This document shows positions 23,069 through 35,897 of a stretch of DNA of 64,000 nt, piece after piece. Every line of letters starts with the position of its first letter. Position 1 is the stretch's first letter. The stretch comes from Sycobia sp. Sy_11. Lineage: Eukaryota > Arthropoda > Insecta > Hymenoptera > Epichrysomallidae. The stretch spans positions 1,837,501 to 1,901,500 of the forward strand of contig JACCIC010000001.1 of NCBI GenBank assembly GCA_018907035.1, given 5' to 3'. A program made the position numbers and the translations under genes. Under the pieces are notes generated by a model. It was not told the DNA's origin. It made no database searches and saw only the letters and a program-made list of their open reading frames with translations.

Positions 23069-25568
23069 CCCAGTGGGACAATGAACGAGACGGCGCGCAC
23101 GCGTAAAGTGCACTGGATGATGCAATTACTGTCGGTATTCAGGAGTGACAAAAATGCGACCGAGTGTTTCGGGACGAAAGAACATTAATTATACACGGTA
23201 TTTATTATTTGACATGGCCTTTGGTTTTTGTATATTTATGGCGGAATTATATATTCTATCCGTTTTACGGACTGCATTATTTGCATAATAAAAGCTCCGG
23301 GGGAGAAGAGCAAATATTTTAATAATGTACTGCAATAACAACATGCAATATGTTTTGTATTTATTATGCTCATACTGTCAAGTTTTATCAAAAGATAAAT
23401 TGAATTTTGAAAAACGTGTACGAAATGACTTTGGCAACACGCATTTTAAATTTTATTAATAATATACAATAATTATACTATTACATTTTTCAAGGTTCTC
23501 TTTTTTGTCTCAATAATCATTTAGAAGGGTTTTTATAATCGTTCCAATTGAAAATAATACAATAATTTATTATACAGATCAAAATTAGTTTTATGCATAT
23601 TAAAACCAGTCAATGTATATATCCAAAGAAAATTCTATTTTAGAAATTTTATATTGATTGATTTTAAGATCGATATTATTTTATTTCTTACAAGAAATAT
23701 GTAGATTAAAAAAATACCATTAGGTTGTTTCAATGTTTGCACTTAAAAACCTGAATAGTTTATTTTTAATTAAAGATTTAATCGTTAAGTTCATTGCAGC
23801 CGTTTGTAAAAGAATTTTCTTAGTAACGTTCATTATTAGAATATTAAATTAATGGCATCAATAATATCATAAAATCATGTATAAAATACTTCTCCTTTTA
23901 CACTAACGTGTTTTACATTTTCTATTGATATTTTGCGGTATTGAAATATCATATGATGTTTTAATATTTATGGTATGGTAAAAAAATCACATGAAACATT
24001 TTGTTATTTATTTATACAGAACTTTTTTAGTTTTACTGATTTGCTAATTTCAGACAATTTCATGAGATTTTGCTATATAAAATTTTACGTGATTACATTT
24101 CTAACGTGTTCTTTTAGAACAAATAATTGACTACTAGACATTTCTTTCAATCTTTTATCAACATCGTATTCCTAACACTGCCCCTGATTAAAGATCGATT
24201 TCAAAACATGTTTGAGATAAGTAATTTATCCGTGCATCATAAATATTCTCGAAATACTCAGTCGATAGTTTTTAACAAATGCAATCAGTTTTTTTCCTTC
24301 TATTTTGTACACGAGACCGAATGAATTGGCGGTACATAAACTTCACGATGAAATTTACCAATACCATAATTCATAACATTTTTTATTTGACAATCCCTGC
24401 TCTTGTCATCCGCGCGGTATATATTTCCTGATTGTAACTCGGCAAAGCGCGCGCTCCCGATCTCCCCCCGGCCACGGCTGCTCGGAAGAGCCAAAACCAG
24501 AATTTCCATATTTTCGACAATACTCTATATTCTACTGGCTCTCGTGCCCTGAAATCGTCACAATACCAGGGACTTTTACGAGTTGCTCTTCCACGATTAC
24601 GTGGGAAGTGTGACGATCTTCCGTGCAGAGGCAAGGGGTGGAGGAGAGAGGTCGAACCGGTCATTCTGGAGCTTGTGGTCCCTGAATAGAAATGGATGCT
24701 CTTGTTAAATCGAAGTAGAGAGACGTCATCCTAGATATACTAAATTTTTCGCAGATCATATTTTAGTTAGGTTCGTAATTCTTCGTTTGGTTTTTGTTGA
24801 GGTCAAGAATGAATTGACACATAGAAAGCGTTGCAGTTTTATAAAATTGTAGGCAAGAATTAAACATTTGTTTTTGAACTGAAGATGTGCTCCATATCGA
24901 ACGTCAGGAAGTATATTAAGATAATAATTTACAATAGATGACAAGGATGATAGCGAAGTCATTTTTGAATTAGTTAGGTGCAACAGATTACCATAATTTA
25001 ATCCCAATACATATTACGATTTTTCAAAAAGCACTGACAACAATAACTGGTCGGATTTGTGTCTAACTGTCTCAGAATTGATCGTTATTGTAATTAACAA
25101 ATCTCTAGCCTAAATGAAACATGTTTTCCTATCTATTGACAGCTAATATAAATGGTTTGATATATACCATACAAGAGCTGACTGGCAATATTCCACGCCA
25201 GATTTTGGTTTGTTTTAAACTAATATTTGTTGCACTCAATATTTCCTGATACCGTTCTTTGATCATGAATTGGATATTAAAATACTCGTTATTTTTCGTC
25301 TCCATTATTGATCATTGACAATAAATTATTTTTTGGAGGTTACAGATGTTGAAAACTTTGTCTTCAAAACATTAAAAATATTCTGATTTGTAAAAGTGAA
25401 TATCAATTAGCAAATATATTATATTGAAATTCTCATTACTATTTAGACACTAACGAAAATCCTAGAATCGTGTATTCTAGAAATATGCTTGCATGTTTCT
25501 GTATTAAACTATAAATTAGTAAAATTGCATATATATTTTCTCGTATATTAAAGCTAACAAAAGCTTCA
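23069..25568. other. Mostly AT-rich non-coding DNA
   Basis: A short GC-richer stretch at 24400-24700 has overlapping minus-strand frames without splice support. Confidence 0.5.
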
Positions 25569-25738
25569 GATATACAGGACACGTAGAGAGGATGAGAAAG
25601 ACGTAGAGAACTGCATTCGAAAACCTGGTAGGAAAAGCAGAAACAAGAAGATGATTAGCTGGGCTGGGAGACAGACGAAACGGATAGATAATACGTATAA
25701 CGATATTTTGACGAAATATGGAAAATTGAGATATTAGT
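25569..25738 (+). pseudogene. Decayed C-terminal tail of a retrotransposon reverse transcriptase
   Basis: One frame begins RYTGHVERMRKT, then a stop, then RTAFENLVGKAE. The motif W/Y-x-GHV-x-RM followed by a basic Gly/Arg/Lys-rich stretch and a conserved Trp is typical of the extreme C-terminus of endonuclease/reverse-transcriptase proteins of non-LTR elements. A frameshifted frame supplies the next part (GRKSRNKKMISWAGRQTKRI). Several stops show that it is inactive. The catalytic domains are not present upstream, where the DNA is AT-rich, so this is a 3' (5'-truncated) relic, the usual outcome of target-primed insertion. It need not belong to the same family as the remnant at 9.1-9.7 kb. Confidence 0.6.
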
Positions 25739-26331
25739 AATGAAATACGTGTTGTGCAAAGAAATATGATTTATTATCTTGGTGATAAACTTGTGACTAC
25801 CTGAATTTCTATATTTATACTAACAAAACATTTTGTTACTCATGATAATTAAATCTGATTCGAGGTTGTACTGCTTTTATGCAATTTCTTTTTGTCATAA
25901 TTTTAACTCAAATAAGATTTTCCTTTTATAGAGTAGACTATAAATAACTGCATTAAAATCCTTCAGATTATGAGATCGTGGGGTCACTCGTCTCGTATTC
26001 AGAAAAACTAACTCTCGAAAGCTGACCTGGATTTTTTTCACTTCCACCTTTCCCCTGCAAAAAAATAGCAACAGAAAGATTCCGTGTTTACTCAGTAAAT
26101 CTGCACACATACACACTTATACGCGTCTTCTTATTCTCCAGTCGTCCTTTTCCCCGGGTTACCGGGCCTTTAGCACCGAGAGAGAAGAATGACGCTGCAA
26201 TCACGGGGACACACGGCACTCGGATTATTGCGCCGCCGGAAATAATCTCCGACGTACCCCCCCCCCCCAATCCGCCGGTGTGCTCGCGTCTCTTTTCCAT
26301 TTCCCCTCTCCTCACTCCAACTTTCTTTTGC

Positions 26332-26359
26332 GCTCTCTCTCTCTCTCTCTTTCTCTCTC
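26332..26359. repeat. (CT)n microsatellite
   Basis: A CT tract with one TT interruption, in the GC pocket at 26.2-26.6 kb. A run of 12 C bases lies at 26257-26268. Confidence 0.9.
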
Positions 26360-27367
26360 GTTCCAGCGCGTAATGCTCTCGGTCTGCTGACGCCTCCCGC
26401 CTTCTTTATATGCAGATTCTGAAAAGCCATGTTCCACGGGGTTTTCCTCGCCGCGCCCGAGTCCGAGGCGACACTTTTATAGAGCGAAAGAGCATTTGCG
26501 CGCGAGCGCGCGAAAATACTTGGCAATTCCTCGAAATTGAATTCGAGCACCACGTAAGATGAGTTAGAGGAGGGAAAGGCAGGGAGGGCGGGAGAGAAAG
26601 AGAATATCTCAGGTTTAGGAGCTTCTAAAGGAGAAGTTAACCGGGGGAAATATTGCCGGCCGCAAATTTGAGCAGAGCGTAAAATTTTCCCCTGTCGGAT
26701 TTATAATCTGACGTAAAATAAAAATGCCACTGATTTGTATGGATTTTTATTTATTTATTTAGTTATTTTTAATACCACGGTATAGGAGATGCGAGGTGTG
26801 TTTTGACAGTGATTGATGTGCACGACATTGCATGGACTGTATAATAACGCGCATTGTTGGAAACAAGAGAAAAACAAAATGCGGTGGAAAAAAATGAAAT
26901 AATATATGATTTTTAATTAAAATTTTTCGATGCGACCATTTTGTAGACGCGCGGTCGACGACTATTGTCCGTTCGATATTTCATACAAAGCTTCGCGCAT
27001 GTATGCACATGTCAATAAAAGAAAAATAAGTTGGAGAGCTTTGATTTTAAAAATTGCAGCCTTGTTTCCGATATATTTATTTTTAGCCCTCGTATCGATT
27101 AAAAACGAAATCCGTCAAATTTCATATATGATATTGCAAATATGTAGATTTGAGTTCTACAATGTTTGCAAACTAGAGAAAATTTGTTAAATAATTATTT
27201 CATTATGTTTTGTAATACACCTATTTAGAAGTATGAATATATAAGAGTTTGTTATCATATGGGAATTCTGTAACATTGTTTGGTTGTCTCCATAGACAGA
27301 ATAAGAATAGAAACTGCTCGAAGCACATTACAAATTATACTTTCGAGGCGCGTTTCGTCGAGAGCAC

Positions 27368-27371
<4 letters not shown>

Positions 27372-27400
<29 letters not shown>
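27372..27400. repeat. (GA)n microsatellite
   Basis: A perfect GA tract of about 14 units. Confidence 0.95.
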
Positions 27401-27404
<4 letters not shown>

Positions 27405-28987
27405 AGAGGGAGGGAGGCGGATTGATAGTGGGCGACTGTGTCTTTCTTGAAAAGAAAAGTAGATATATAGTGGGATAAGGAAATAAGATGAATGAGGTAG
27501 AGAAAGGCAGTGCTTGGATTTACGCATTTTCGATTTTGCGATTACTTTTTGACAGGCTCACCGTTTAAAAAGAGGGTGAAAAGACGGAATGCGATGAGAC
27601 AACTTCATCATATTATAGATACATCAATGTAAAATATGCGCATTATGTTAATAAAGTCTAATAAAATTAATCGCGTATAATAACTTATTGAATAAAATGA
27701 CAAAAAACAACTAATTAAAATTTTATTTTCAGAAGCAAATATTGTCTGCGTATGTTGTTGATTTTGATATTATTATTGAATTCGATTTTGGCTATAATTT
27801 TTATTTTATACAGTGGTTTCAATAAATTAATATTTTTTATAGATCAAATTCTTATATCAAATCACTTTCCTAATTTCTAAGTTCCGAATTACTCCTGGCA
27901 GTGCTTTTGTTTTTATATTTACACGTCCCTGTTACATACCTCTGTGAGAGAGCCAGTCATCGAACTCAAAAATCTTACATCTGATTTTCAATATTGGGCA
28001 TAATTAGACTCCTCTAAAACAGGTTATTTTTATCATGTCGGTCGCTTTCTCTAATTCCATGTATTTTAATTTTCATTCAATGGGTCGTCATATATAATGA
28101 TTCTTTTATTAAAACTTATTTACCTGTAATTTCAAATTTGAGTTATCCTCATTATTTTATATATCCATATGACAATAAGTCAGAATCTATAGATTTTGAG
28201 ATTTAAGAAGTTTTTTAAATCTTAATAATCAAACAAATAAATTATATTTATAGTACACAGGGTCTTAATTTCGCATTTTAGTCACCCTCATCTGTGGCAG
28301 AAATAGCCAATTATTCTACAGTAAATGTTATTGAGGTCACGCATTTACTTAAGTCATGGTGTTCTGCTTAACAACAATTACGTAAGAAAATTAGACTACA
28401 GTATGCTTTGAGATATATAAATAAACAGAAAAAGAAAAAATTTAGTATAAATATTCAGATAAGTACGAAAAAATAATGTAATATTAATAAATAATCTTCA
28501 CTCCTGCGGGTGATATCAATTGCTAGTAATATTAGTGACATACGACATTTAGTAAGTAATCAAACCAGTACAGTCTAAATTACTCTTTTTCTCATCTCTG
28601 TGTAACGCTGAATTCGGTCGGGCGTTTGAATGTAAAAATGGATTTTTTTTATTTTATATTCAATTAAAACGTATTTATTCACTCGCTTCGTTCGATCGAT
28701 AAAGAATTACTTAAGTCAGTTCTATCGTAATCTACTGTGTATTAAACATAAGTGAAATCGATTTATATTTTAAATTCTATGATTTTTAATATATTATAAG
28801 TCAACGTGAACAAAAACAACAGAAAGAAAATTTGTGTATGTAACGAACGGAGCATATTTGTTCGAGATGAAATGAGGAAGTTTAAAGAACGAAATTAGCT
28901 CGAAAACACCACTGGGATAAATCGTTTAGCTGTAAAATCGCTACGGTGGCCGCTTGAACGTACATCAGCCAGGCTTTCTCATTCCAG

Positions 28988-29050
28988 TATAAGGCGATAT
29001 TTCAAAAACTTTATATTTGCAAGGGCGTCGGCGGAGGTGGGAGGGGGAGG
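28988..29050 (+). CDS. Candidate 63-nt exon, unknown gene
   Basis: The acceptor CAGGCTTTCTCATTCCAG is strong, and the donor AGG|GTGAGT has a perfect intron side. Phase 0 is open for 21 codons, beginning YKAIFQKLYICKG and ending in Gly/Arg from a G-rich run; a second frame is also open. The length is a multiple of three. The 3' half is G-rich low-complexity DNA, so the coding reading is uncertain. Confidence 0.25.
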
Positions 29051-29190
29051 GTGAGTTTACCGCACGAGGCCAAAGTTCGATCATACGTTACTCGCTCGCA
29101 CGCCCGCACGCGAGTTTTAGTGCGATTAATTGTTGGCGCTCAGCTCGTAGTTCGCAGCAACGTCGACGTTGTAATAAAAGGATCTCTTCA

Positions 29191-29216
29191 ATACATTAAG
29201 GCTTGCCTTAATGTAT
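29191..29216. repeat. Perfect 12-bp inverted repeat, 2-base spacer
   Basis: The arm ATACATTAAGGC (29191-29202) is followed by TT and its exact reverse complement (29205-29216). With a 2-base spacer it is close to a full palindrome, so it could be a dyad protein-binding site or a cruciform. It lies just after the GC pocket at 29.0-29.2 kb. Confidence 0.8.
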
Positions 29217-29351
29217 CAAATTAAAAGTCTTGGTTTTTGGTTGAATTCATATTTCGATCACAGAGCTCGGTTATACAGGAACGCGTATTTTTTCGCAAAA
29301 TTTTTTGTTGGTACAATAACGCAAAGGATATTGTATGAAATAGAAATAGAG

Positions 29352-29352
29352 C

Positions 29353-29384
<32 letters not shown>

Positions 29385-29521
29385 AAGAGAGAGAGAGAGA
29401 GACAGAGAAAGAGAGAGAGAGACAGAGAAAGAGAGAAAGAGAGAGAGAGAGACAGAGAAAGAGAGAGAGAGACAGAGAAAGAGAGAGAGAGAGAGACAGA
29501 GAAAGAGAGGGAGAGAGAGAG

Positions 29522-29552
<31 letters not shown>

Positions 29553-29564
29553 GGGGGGGAGAGA
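29352..29564. repeat. Long GA repeat with seven spaced GACAGAGAAA inserts
   Basis: Over about 210 bases the GA repeat is broken by GACAGAGAAA at 29377, 29401, 29421, 29451, 29471, 29495 and 29523. Spacing is 20 to 30 bases and always even, so a higher-order unit has been duplicated within the microsatellite. All six frames are open through it only because of the repeat. Confidence 0.95.
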
Positions 29565-29700
29565 TGAAATGCTTGCATAAATCATTAAGTAAATTATATC
29601 TCATTCCTGCTCCTCTCTACGTTTTATCACACGAAGTAATTAGTAAGATCGAAATTCTTGCATACTGATTACTTCGCCAATTGCTTATATAAAGGAAATA

Positions 29701-29702
<2 letters not shown>

Positions 29703-29764
<62 letters not shown>

Positions 29765-29790
29765 AGAGAGAGAGAGAGAGTGAGAGGAGG
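29703..29790. repeat. (GA)n microsatellite
   Basis: A GA tract of about 27 units, a small AAAG interruption, then more GA. Confidence 0.95.
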
Positions 29791-30171
29791 TGGAGGAAGA
29801 GAGACTCAGCTAATTTGAAAAGTTTGCCCGGTGGACGTACGAAAGCCTTGCGCAAATAATAATTGTTTTTTTTTTCATTCGGAGCGCAAATAGAACCCCG
29901 TGCATAGGAAGTGAAGTGTGAGCCCGCGAATTATGACTGACAAATGCAACGTCCCCCTTCTCTTCCCAGTATCTTTTCTATCTCATGAGAGTTTCGTGGA
30001 ACATTAAAATTCGTGCGACGATCAATTCGTCTCTGGATAGAAGGAGAATTTGCCTGGGAATACATTTAATTTCCATTTTCTTCTCTTTATTTCGCGACTT
30101 CAGCCTGCATTAGTGGTAGCGCGAGGTGTCTGATACTTTGCGGGCGGCGAGCCAACACAAAAGGAGTGAGA

Positions 30172-30173
<2 letters not shown>

Positions 30174-30225
<52 letters not shown>
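30174..30225. repeat. (GA)n microsatellite
   Basis: A near-perfect GA tract of about 26 units, the third GA tract within 900 bases. Confidence 0.95.
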
Positions 30226-30228
<3 letters not shown>

Positions 30229-33103
30229 CAAATCGTGCAACAGAAATAGAGGAGGGCGCGGTGGAGGAGAATGAGACCGACTTGTCGTCAGCGTCGTCGC
30301 ATCAGGCGCCTGCTTTCCGATGAGATTACCAGGGTAAAAGCAATGGAGCCAAGTATCTCTTTAGGAGGATCCATCTATCTATGTCTCTATCCCACACATT
30401 TTTAGATGTGTCATTTCATTACTCCCCTTGACTTGTACTTTAGCGCGTTCTAACTGTATCTGAATTATATTATACCTAAGTATGTAGTGCGATTGACAAT
30501 CTTCCAACTTATTTATTTATATATAATAAATTTTTTTAATATTATTTTCCTATACATTGCTTTTAATTTGTAAACAGATACGGTATAAATAGTATGTAGT
30601 TAACACATTACTCTCAATAAGTTTCAGACATTACATATAGACTGCGCCACTTATAAAGAATTCATATGATTGTTAGGAAATTCATAATTTTCAAGCAGCA
30701 CGTCTGAAAATTTCATAAAAATGAAAAAATCTAAAGTTCGCGTACTGAGAAAACGTCGCTTTTTGCTGAGAAACAAATACTGTTTTATCATATCACCATT
30801 CAAACTTTGTTCCATTGATACCCACAATTTAAAGGTAATATGGTGATTTTAAACGCGGTTGCACGAATGTTAATCGTGCTGCGCACTACAGGTGGCCCTA
30901 ATTGGCTAGGTTTTAATATTCTGCATAATAGGATTATTTACATCTATATGTAACAATGAATAAACAATGAATCTAGCACAACATACCAAAATCTAAAAAA
31001 TCGTCGTAGGAGTGGACGTTATCTGGCATTCGTTCCCATGAGAAAGGCCGACCGATCAATAGTGAATAGTACATGGCGTCAGTGAATTGGCTTAGTCAAG
31101 AAATATAATGCTAACAAAAAGAACTAAGTAATATTCTAACAATACTATGAACTGTTTTCGAATCCATGAAAATATTGGTCAAATTCTATGAATTGCGCTT
31201 TGGAGACGCTGCCCTTTTGTGAACCTTAAAATAATTATTTCAAAAATATGTTAAATGAGAATGCGACTGCTGAAGTTCAAACCCATTTTGAATGTAAAGT
31301 AAAATCCTCAAAAGAAAGAATGTAAAAAGGATTAGATTGGATGATTGTTAGACTTAATTTGTCACTCTTCATTGAGTTTATTTTGATGCATGAAACTGAG
31401 TTGTCTCGTAAAGCTGTTATTTTATTAATGAAGACGGGAACTTATTTAAGGTTGTGTCATACACGTTATTAGTAATAGTGAAAGATTTCAAATTGATTTA
31501 CACTACCCTAACTTATTTTAATTTTATGTTTAATTGTTTGAATGGTGGGCGGTTATACACTTCTACTATTCATTACTCTATACCTACATCATATACTTGA
31601 TGTTATTCACGTGGTTTATATCATGTTTGAAAAAAACTCATTGGTGATTTTTCTTATACGAATTGATGTATGAAAGAGCATATCTGACAGGGGGATGCTT
31701 CTCATTCATTCTTACATTTTATTTTGATAGGAAAGTATGGGACTATAAACGATCGATATTCGTCGGAGGTAGTAGTAGTAGTGAACGCTGTAAAGGAAAA
31801 ATGGTAAAAGATGAATCATCGTTCTAACCAATTTGGCCCAAAATACTAATGTTAATGAAATTTGATCTTTTTATTTTCGATTTATAATAAAAAAAATATT
31901 ATTCAGTTGATGGTTGAAATAGTTATGGAATTACAATTTTAGTTAGATGTAATAGTGTTTCGACTTGTTAAGAATCAGCTTCTTTATTTCCGTAGATAAA
32001 AAATCCATAGGTTATTAGTTTTATATTACAAAAATTAGAGAACTTTTCATAAAGAAATATTACGTACGAAAAAATTCTAATAAATAGTTTTCATTATAAG
32101 AAATCAAAAATAACTGATGAAGATGGTAAATTGTACAGTAATATGAATGTTACTTTCTTAATTACAAATCCTGGAACTGCGTATTTATACACTCTTACAT
32201 TGGCGTAATGAAATAAGATCTTTTGTGTTTCCCACTCAATCGGCTTATAATAACGAATAATAGTTTTTGATGACTTTTTATCTATTTTGAAAATTGTTGT
32301 TAAAAATAATGCTATGTGCATTTATTTGCAATCCTGTTATTGGTCCATTTGACATACTTCACCTTCTATGATGTTTGGTGTGTTTTTATCATTTTATATT
32401 TCCGTTGTTCGTTCGCATTAAGAATTATGTGGAGTATCATCGTGCATTCCTAATTTGCGTACAAAACAACGAATACCTCCATATGATCACGTCGAATTCC
32501 ATCTGAGAGTAAAAAAGTATTTATCTCGTCAAAAAATTTTTAATAATGCCTGTTTATGCAAAAATGAACTTATGAAACCTTTTGATACCTTAATGATCGA
32601 CAATCTTTAACTCATTTTTATTTAATAATTCACTCAAGTCTTATGATGAATTATGTGATCATTTGGGGCTTACTTTTTCACAGGACCTGAACAATGTTAA
32701 CTTTTCGTTGATGCAAGAACACTTTTGCATATATTTACTAAATTGTAAATAGTTCGAATTATGAATACATGACCAAATTGGCCATGGACTGTATCTAACT
32801 CATTATTTTTATTTTCTTTTGATATAAGGCCTTCTAAGTATCAATCCAAAATTTATTGTATCAAAGAAAACTAAATTAAAATTGACGGTAGGAAATAGAT
32901 ATTGATCACGACAGAGCAGGAAAAAACCGGACATGCTGAATGCATATAATTTTTTTTTCAAAACGAATCGTTTGTCATCTTGTTATCAATGCACCATATA
33001 CAAAATCTCTTTGCAAACTAATCGATTTGACTTTGTCAATCCTAGCAAGCCGTTATCACTATTAAACAGAGTTAATTCATTAATCTGATCGCGTGCACTC
33101 AGG
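30226..33103. other. AT-rich non-coding DNA
   Basis: A basic 41-codon frame (MKKSKVRVLRKRRF...) starts near 30721 and runs into a GTAATA; the support is too weak to call it. Confidence 0.5.
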
Positions 33104-33132
33104 TTTTTTCTTTTTTTTTTTTTTTTTTTTTT
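33104..33132. repeat. Poly-T run
   Basis: About 28 T bases with a single C. It could be the poly-A end of a minus-strand retro-insertion, but no element is recognised beside it. Confidence 0.85.
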
Positions 33133-33276
33133 AAATGAAAACTAAAAGACTTTTTTACGCTTTCTAATGAAAGCTTTATTGAACTCTATATATCAAACGT
33201 TCACTGGTTAAAAACACAAAGTAGAAAATATGAGAGGGAAGAAGGAGAGAGAACAATACATAATTCACTTATATTT

Positions 33277-33337
33277 ATGACTAAAGTAAATGATCTTCAC
33301 TTGGACGATCGTCGGGAAACGGCTAACGTATATAGGG
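33277..33337 (+). CDS. Possible first coding exon (MTKVNDLHLDD...)
   Basis: An ATG at 33277 opens a frame of 20 codons (MTKVNDLHLDD, then RRETANVYR) that runs into a strong donor, AGGG|GTAAGT, at 33338, leaving phase 1. The peptide is hydrophilic, and the codons do not come from a simple repeat. Past the donor the frame continues into a CT repeat (about 33363-33408), as expected for intron. No acceptor is obvious upstream, so it is modelled as a first coding exon. The start context (TTTATGA) is unremarkable. Confidence 0.27.
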
Positions 33338-33362
33338 GTAAGTGTATCCCAATCTTTCTATT

Positions 33363-33408
33363 TCTCTCTCAATCTCTCTCTCTCTCTCTTTCTCTTTCTC
33401 TCTTTCAA
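33363..33408. repeat. Impure (CT)n tract
   Basis: A CT tract with TT interruptions, just downstream of the donor at 33338. Confidence 0.9.
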
Positions 33409-35816
33409 CTTCACCTTTCATACCCTCGGATACATTCCAAAAATTTCGCCAATCCGGGCCTACCCTCATAGCCCCTTTCCCCCTGCCCCGACTCTTATGC
33501 GAAAGCCTCCACAATGCCCTTCGATACGATGCGCCTTGTCCGCGCGCACGTCCGTCATCCGATTACACAATCTGCGCGCGACGGCAGCTGGAGGGTTGAG
33601 GGGGGTGGCGGGGGAAGCCGATGCGCGTTTTCCGACGACAACGACGGCGGCGCATGTCCGCGTGCCGCGCGATGCATTATTCAGCGTCGGTACGTGCGCG
33701 CGCGGCACGATCTGCCGTCATCTATTAATTAAAGGGATGAAAGCGCGCGAGGATTTTGGGAAAGGTGTCGAGAGGAAGCGCGCGTGGGCTCTCGGTGCGA
33801 GGATATAGGGATAGGGGGGAGGGGGTGAATAATCGAAGAGGCGCAAGGGCAGCGCGGGTGGTGATGAATTTGGCATTAGGTGTCGGAGCGGAATCGCTCT
33901 CTCCACCTGTGCGGGATCCGCAGTCATTTTGACTCTTTTTCTTAACTCAAGTCAGTGATCCGCTGAAAATTTTTGTTCTCTTTTTTATCGATTTGTGGCC
34001 AAGGCGGTTCATTGGAAAGATACAGCATTAGTGTAAATTTCTTATTGTTATGTCGTAAATGCCAACAAAATATGGATTTATTGTACGAAGTATCAAACAT
34101 CTTTTATGTAAACATATATAAATTAGACGAAATTAATTACTTCTTTTCGAAAATAAATCTAAAAAATGTTCACATTTGTTAGAAACAGGATAGTAGTGAC
34201 TATTGGAAATATATTTTCTAATCGTACAAATCAGTACAATCAGTCGGTTGAATGTGTATTCTACTATATCAGGCCATTGTAATATACTAACATCAATTTA
34301 TTGGTGTGAATAATTGGTTTTTTAAATCTAAAAACTTTTATAACAAGATCGACTAATTAAAAAAAAAACTAACTATGCGTATGTTTAAAAAACTAACTCT
34401 ACAACTTCTCGGGAACAAAATAATTCTACAATCAAAAAAGAAAAAGAAATTCTTCAATCTGTTATTTACTTCGTTTACATGTACATTCAGCATTATGTCT
34501 ATAGAAGGGGTAATCCAATGAACAATGTCAGTTGGACAAATATCTATTGGAAAAATCCGTTCAGGACTTGTAGAGGCGTTGATACTGTTCAAACTAGATG
34601 CTCAGCCATATCCAATTTCAAGCCTTCAATAAATATTTTTTTGCAAGTGATTTCCTGCATTGTAAATTTCGTCAGTGAATTGGGAACATCTCTTCTCCCC
34701 TTTTTTCTTTACAAAAATTGTCTAGTTATTCGATTTCATCTCTAATATTGGTAAATTTTTCTATACCATGTTTGATAAGGTTGATAAATATATGGTAAAA
34801 AAGTAGTCGATAAAAACAGAGGTTATTTTTATTGTAATAATTTTGAAGATTCTTCTCAAATCAAAGACTACAAATATATAACATAAAAAATTTGACAAAA
34901 AAACAAGTTTTGCTTGGCTGAGGAAAAGAAGATTTTTGCAGCTGACTCTAAAATACCCGTTGGGCTCTTCTGTAAGATGGCTAGCATTTTAATCTTATAC
35001 GGACGATATTAACAACTACATATTACTTCTAAGATAGGTTTATGAAATTAGTGTGAAAAGCCTTTGCAAAATGAAACAAGCATCGAAACTCATAAATATT
35101 TGTTTAAATATTTGAGCTATAAGCCCGTATATAAAGCACACATTTGCATAAAAATGTTTTTCACGAAGAAATAAAAAAAACTTTGAAATCTTAATAGACG
35201 TAATGTTTCAAGCTCGATCGAGAATATTGAAAAAAATTAATGTTTTTTTTTGCAAAAAAAAAAAAAAATTGGATATCTCATGGATTTTATCCGATGTAAA
35301 AAATGTTTCCTTTCAATTTAGAAGTGATTAGTGAATTTATTGGTAACACATATTGTCCACACTTTGTTGAATATATGAGAAGGATTACTTGACAAAGCCG
35401 AAACATCTGTATTAATCCGTCCAAGTAGCTAACGAGAGCGAAAATGTTGCTTAGAACTTCAGCGATTGCCAAATGCTTAACGATCGAATTACTTTGCCTA
35501 ATCCTCAGTTGTCTTCGTCCCTATATGTGTAGGTGTGTTTTTTTTTTTTTTTTTGAATACAAATATAGATTAGTAAGCACGAGTTAAGATCCAAAGTGCC
35601 CGGATACACGCAGTATTCATCCGGGCTCTTCCACCCGCGATATTTCATTAACGAAAATGTGAGGAGATTCTTCATAGCAGACAGATTGATGGCTACTTTT
35701 AGTTAATATATTGGTATACACATATATTTATGTAGGCGTCAGGTATATTACTCTCGATACCTGGACATCGTCGGACTCCGTGTTTGCATTCTTCGGACTA
35801 TACCGCGAGAGGGAGT

Positions 35817-35817
<1 letters not shown>
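33409..35817. other. GC pocket (to 33.9 kb), then AT-rich DNA
   Basis: 33450-33930 is CpG- and G-rich with overlapping frames from low stop density. 34350-34745 and 35287-35520 hold protein-like frames on one or both strands with no identity or splice support. Confidence 0.45.

Positions 35818-35894
<77 letters not shown>
35818..35894. repeat. (GA)n microsatellite
   Basis: About 75 bases of GA with single phase shifts. Confidence 0.95.

Positions 35895-35897
<3 letters not shown>

Larger units (their letters stand above)
25739..28987. other. Non-coding DNA with a GC pocket at 26.2-26.7 kb
   Basis: The pocket carries CpGs, a C12 run and a CT repeat; the rest is AT-rich. Minus-strand frames at 26088-26553 are CT/GA driven. 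Confidence 0.5.

Noticed and set aside
29211..29604. Overlapping Arg/Glu- and Leu/Ser-rich ORFs
   Set aside because: They are produced entirely by the GA repeat at 29352-29564.
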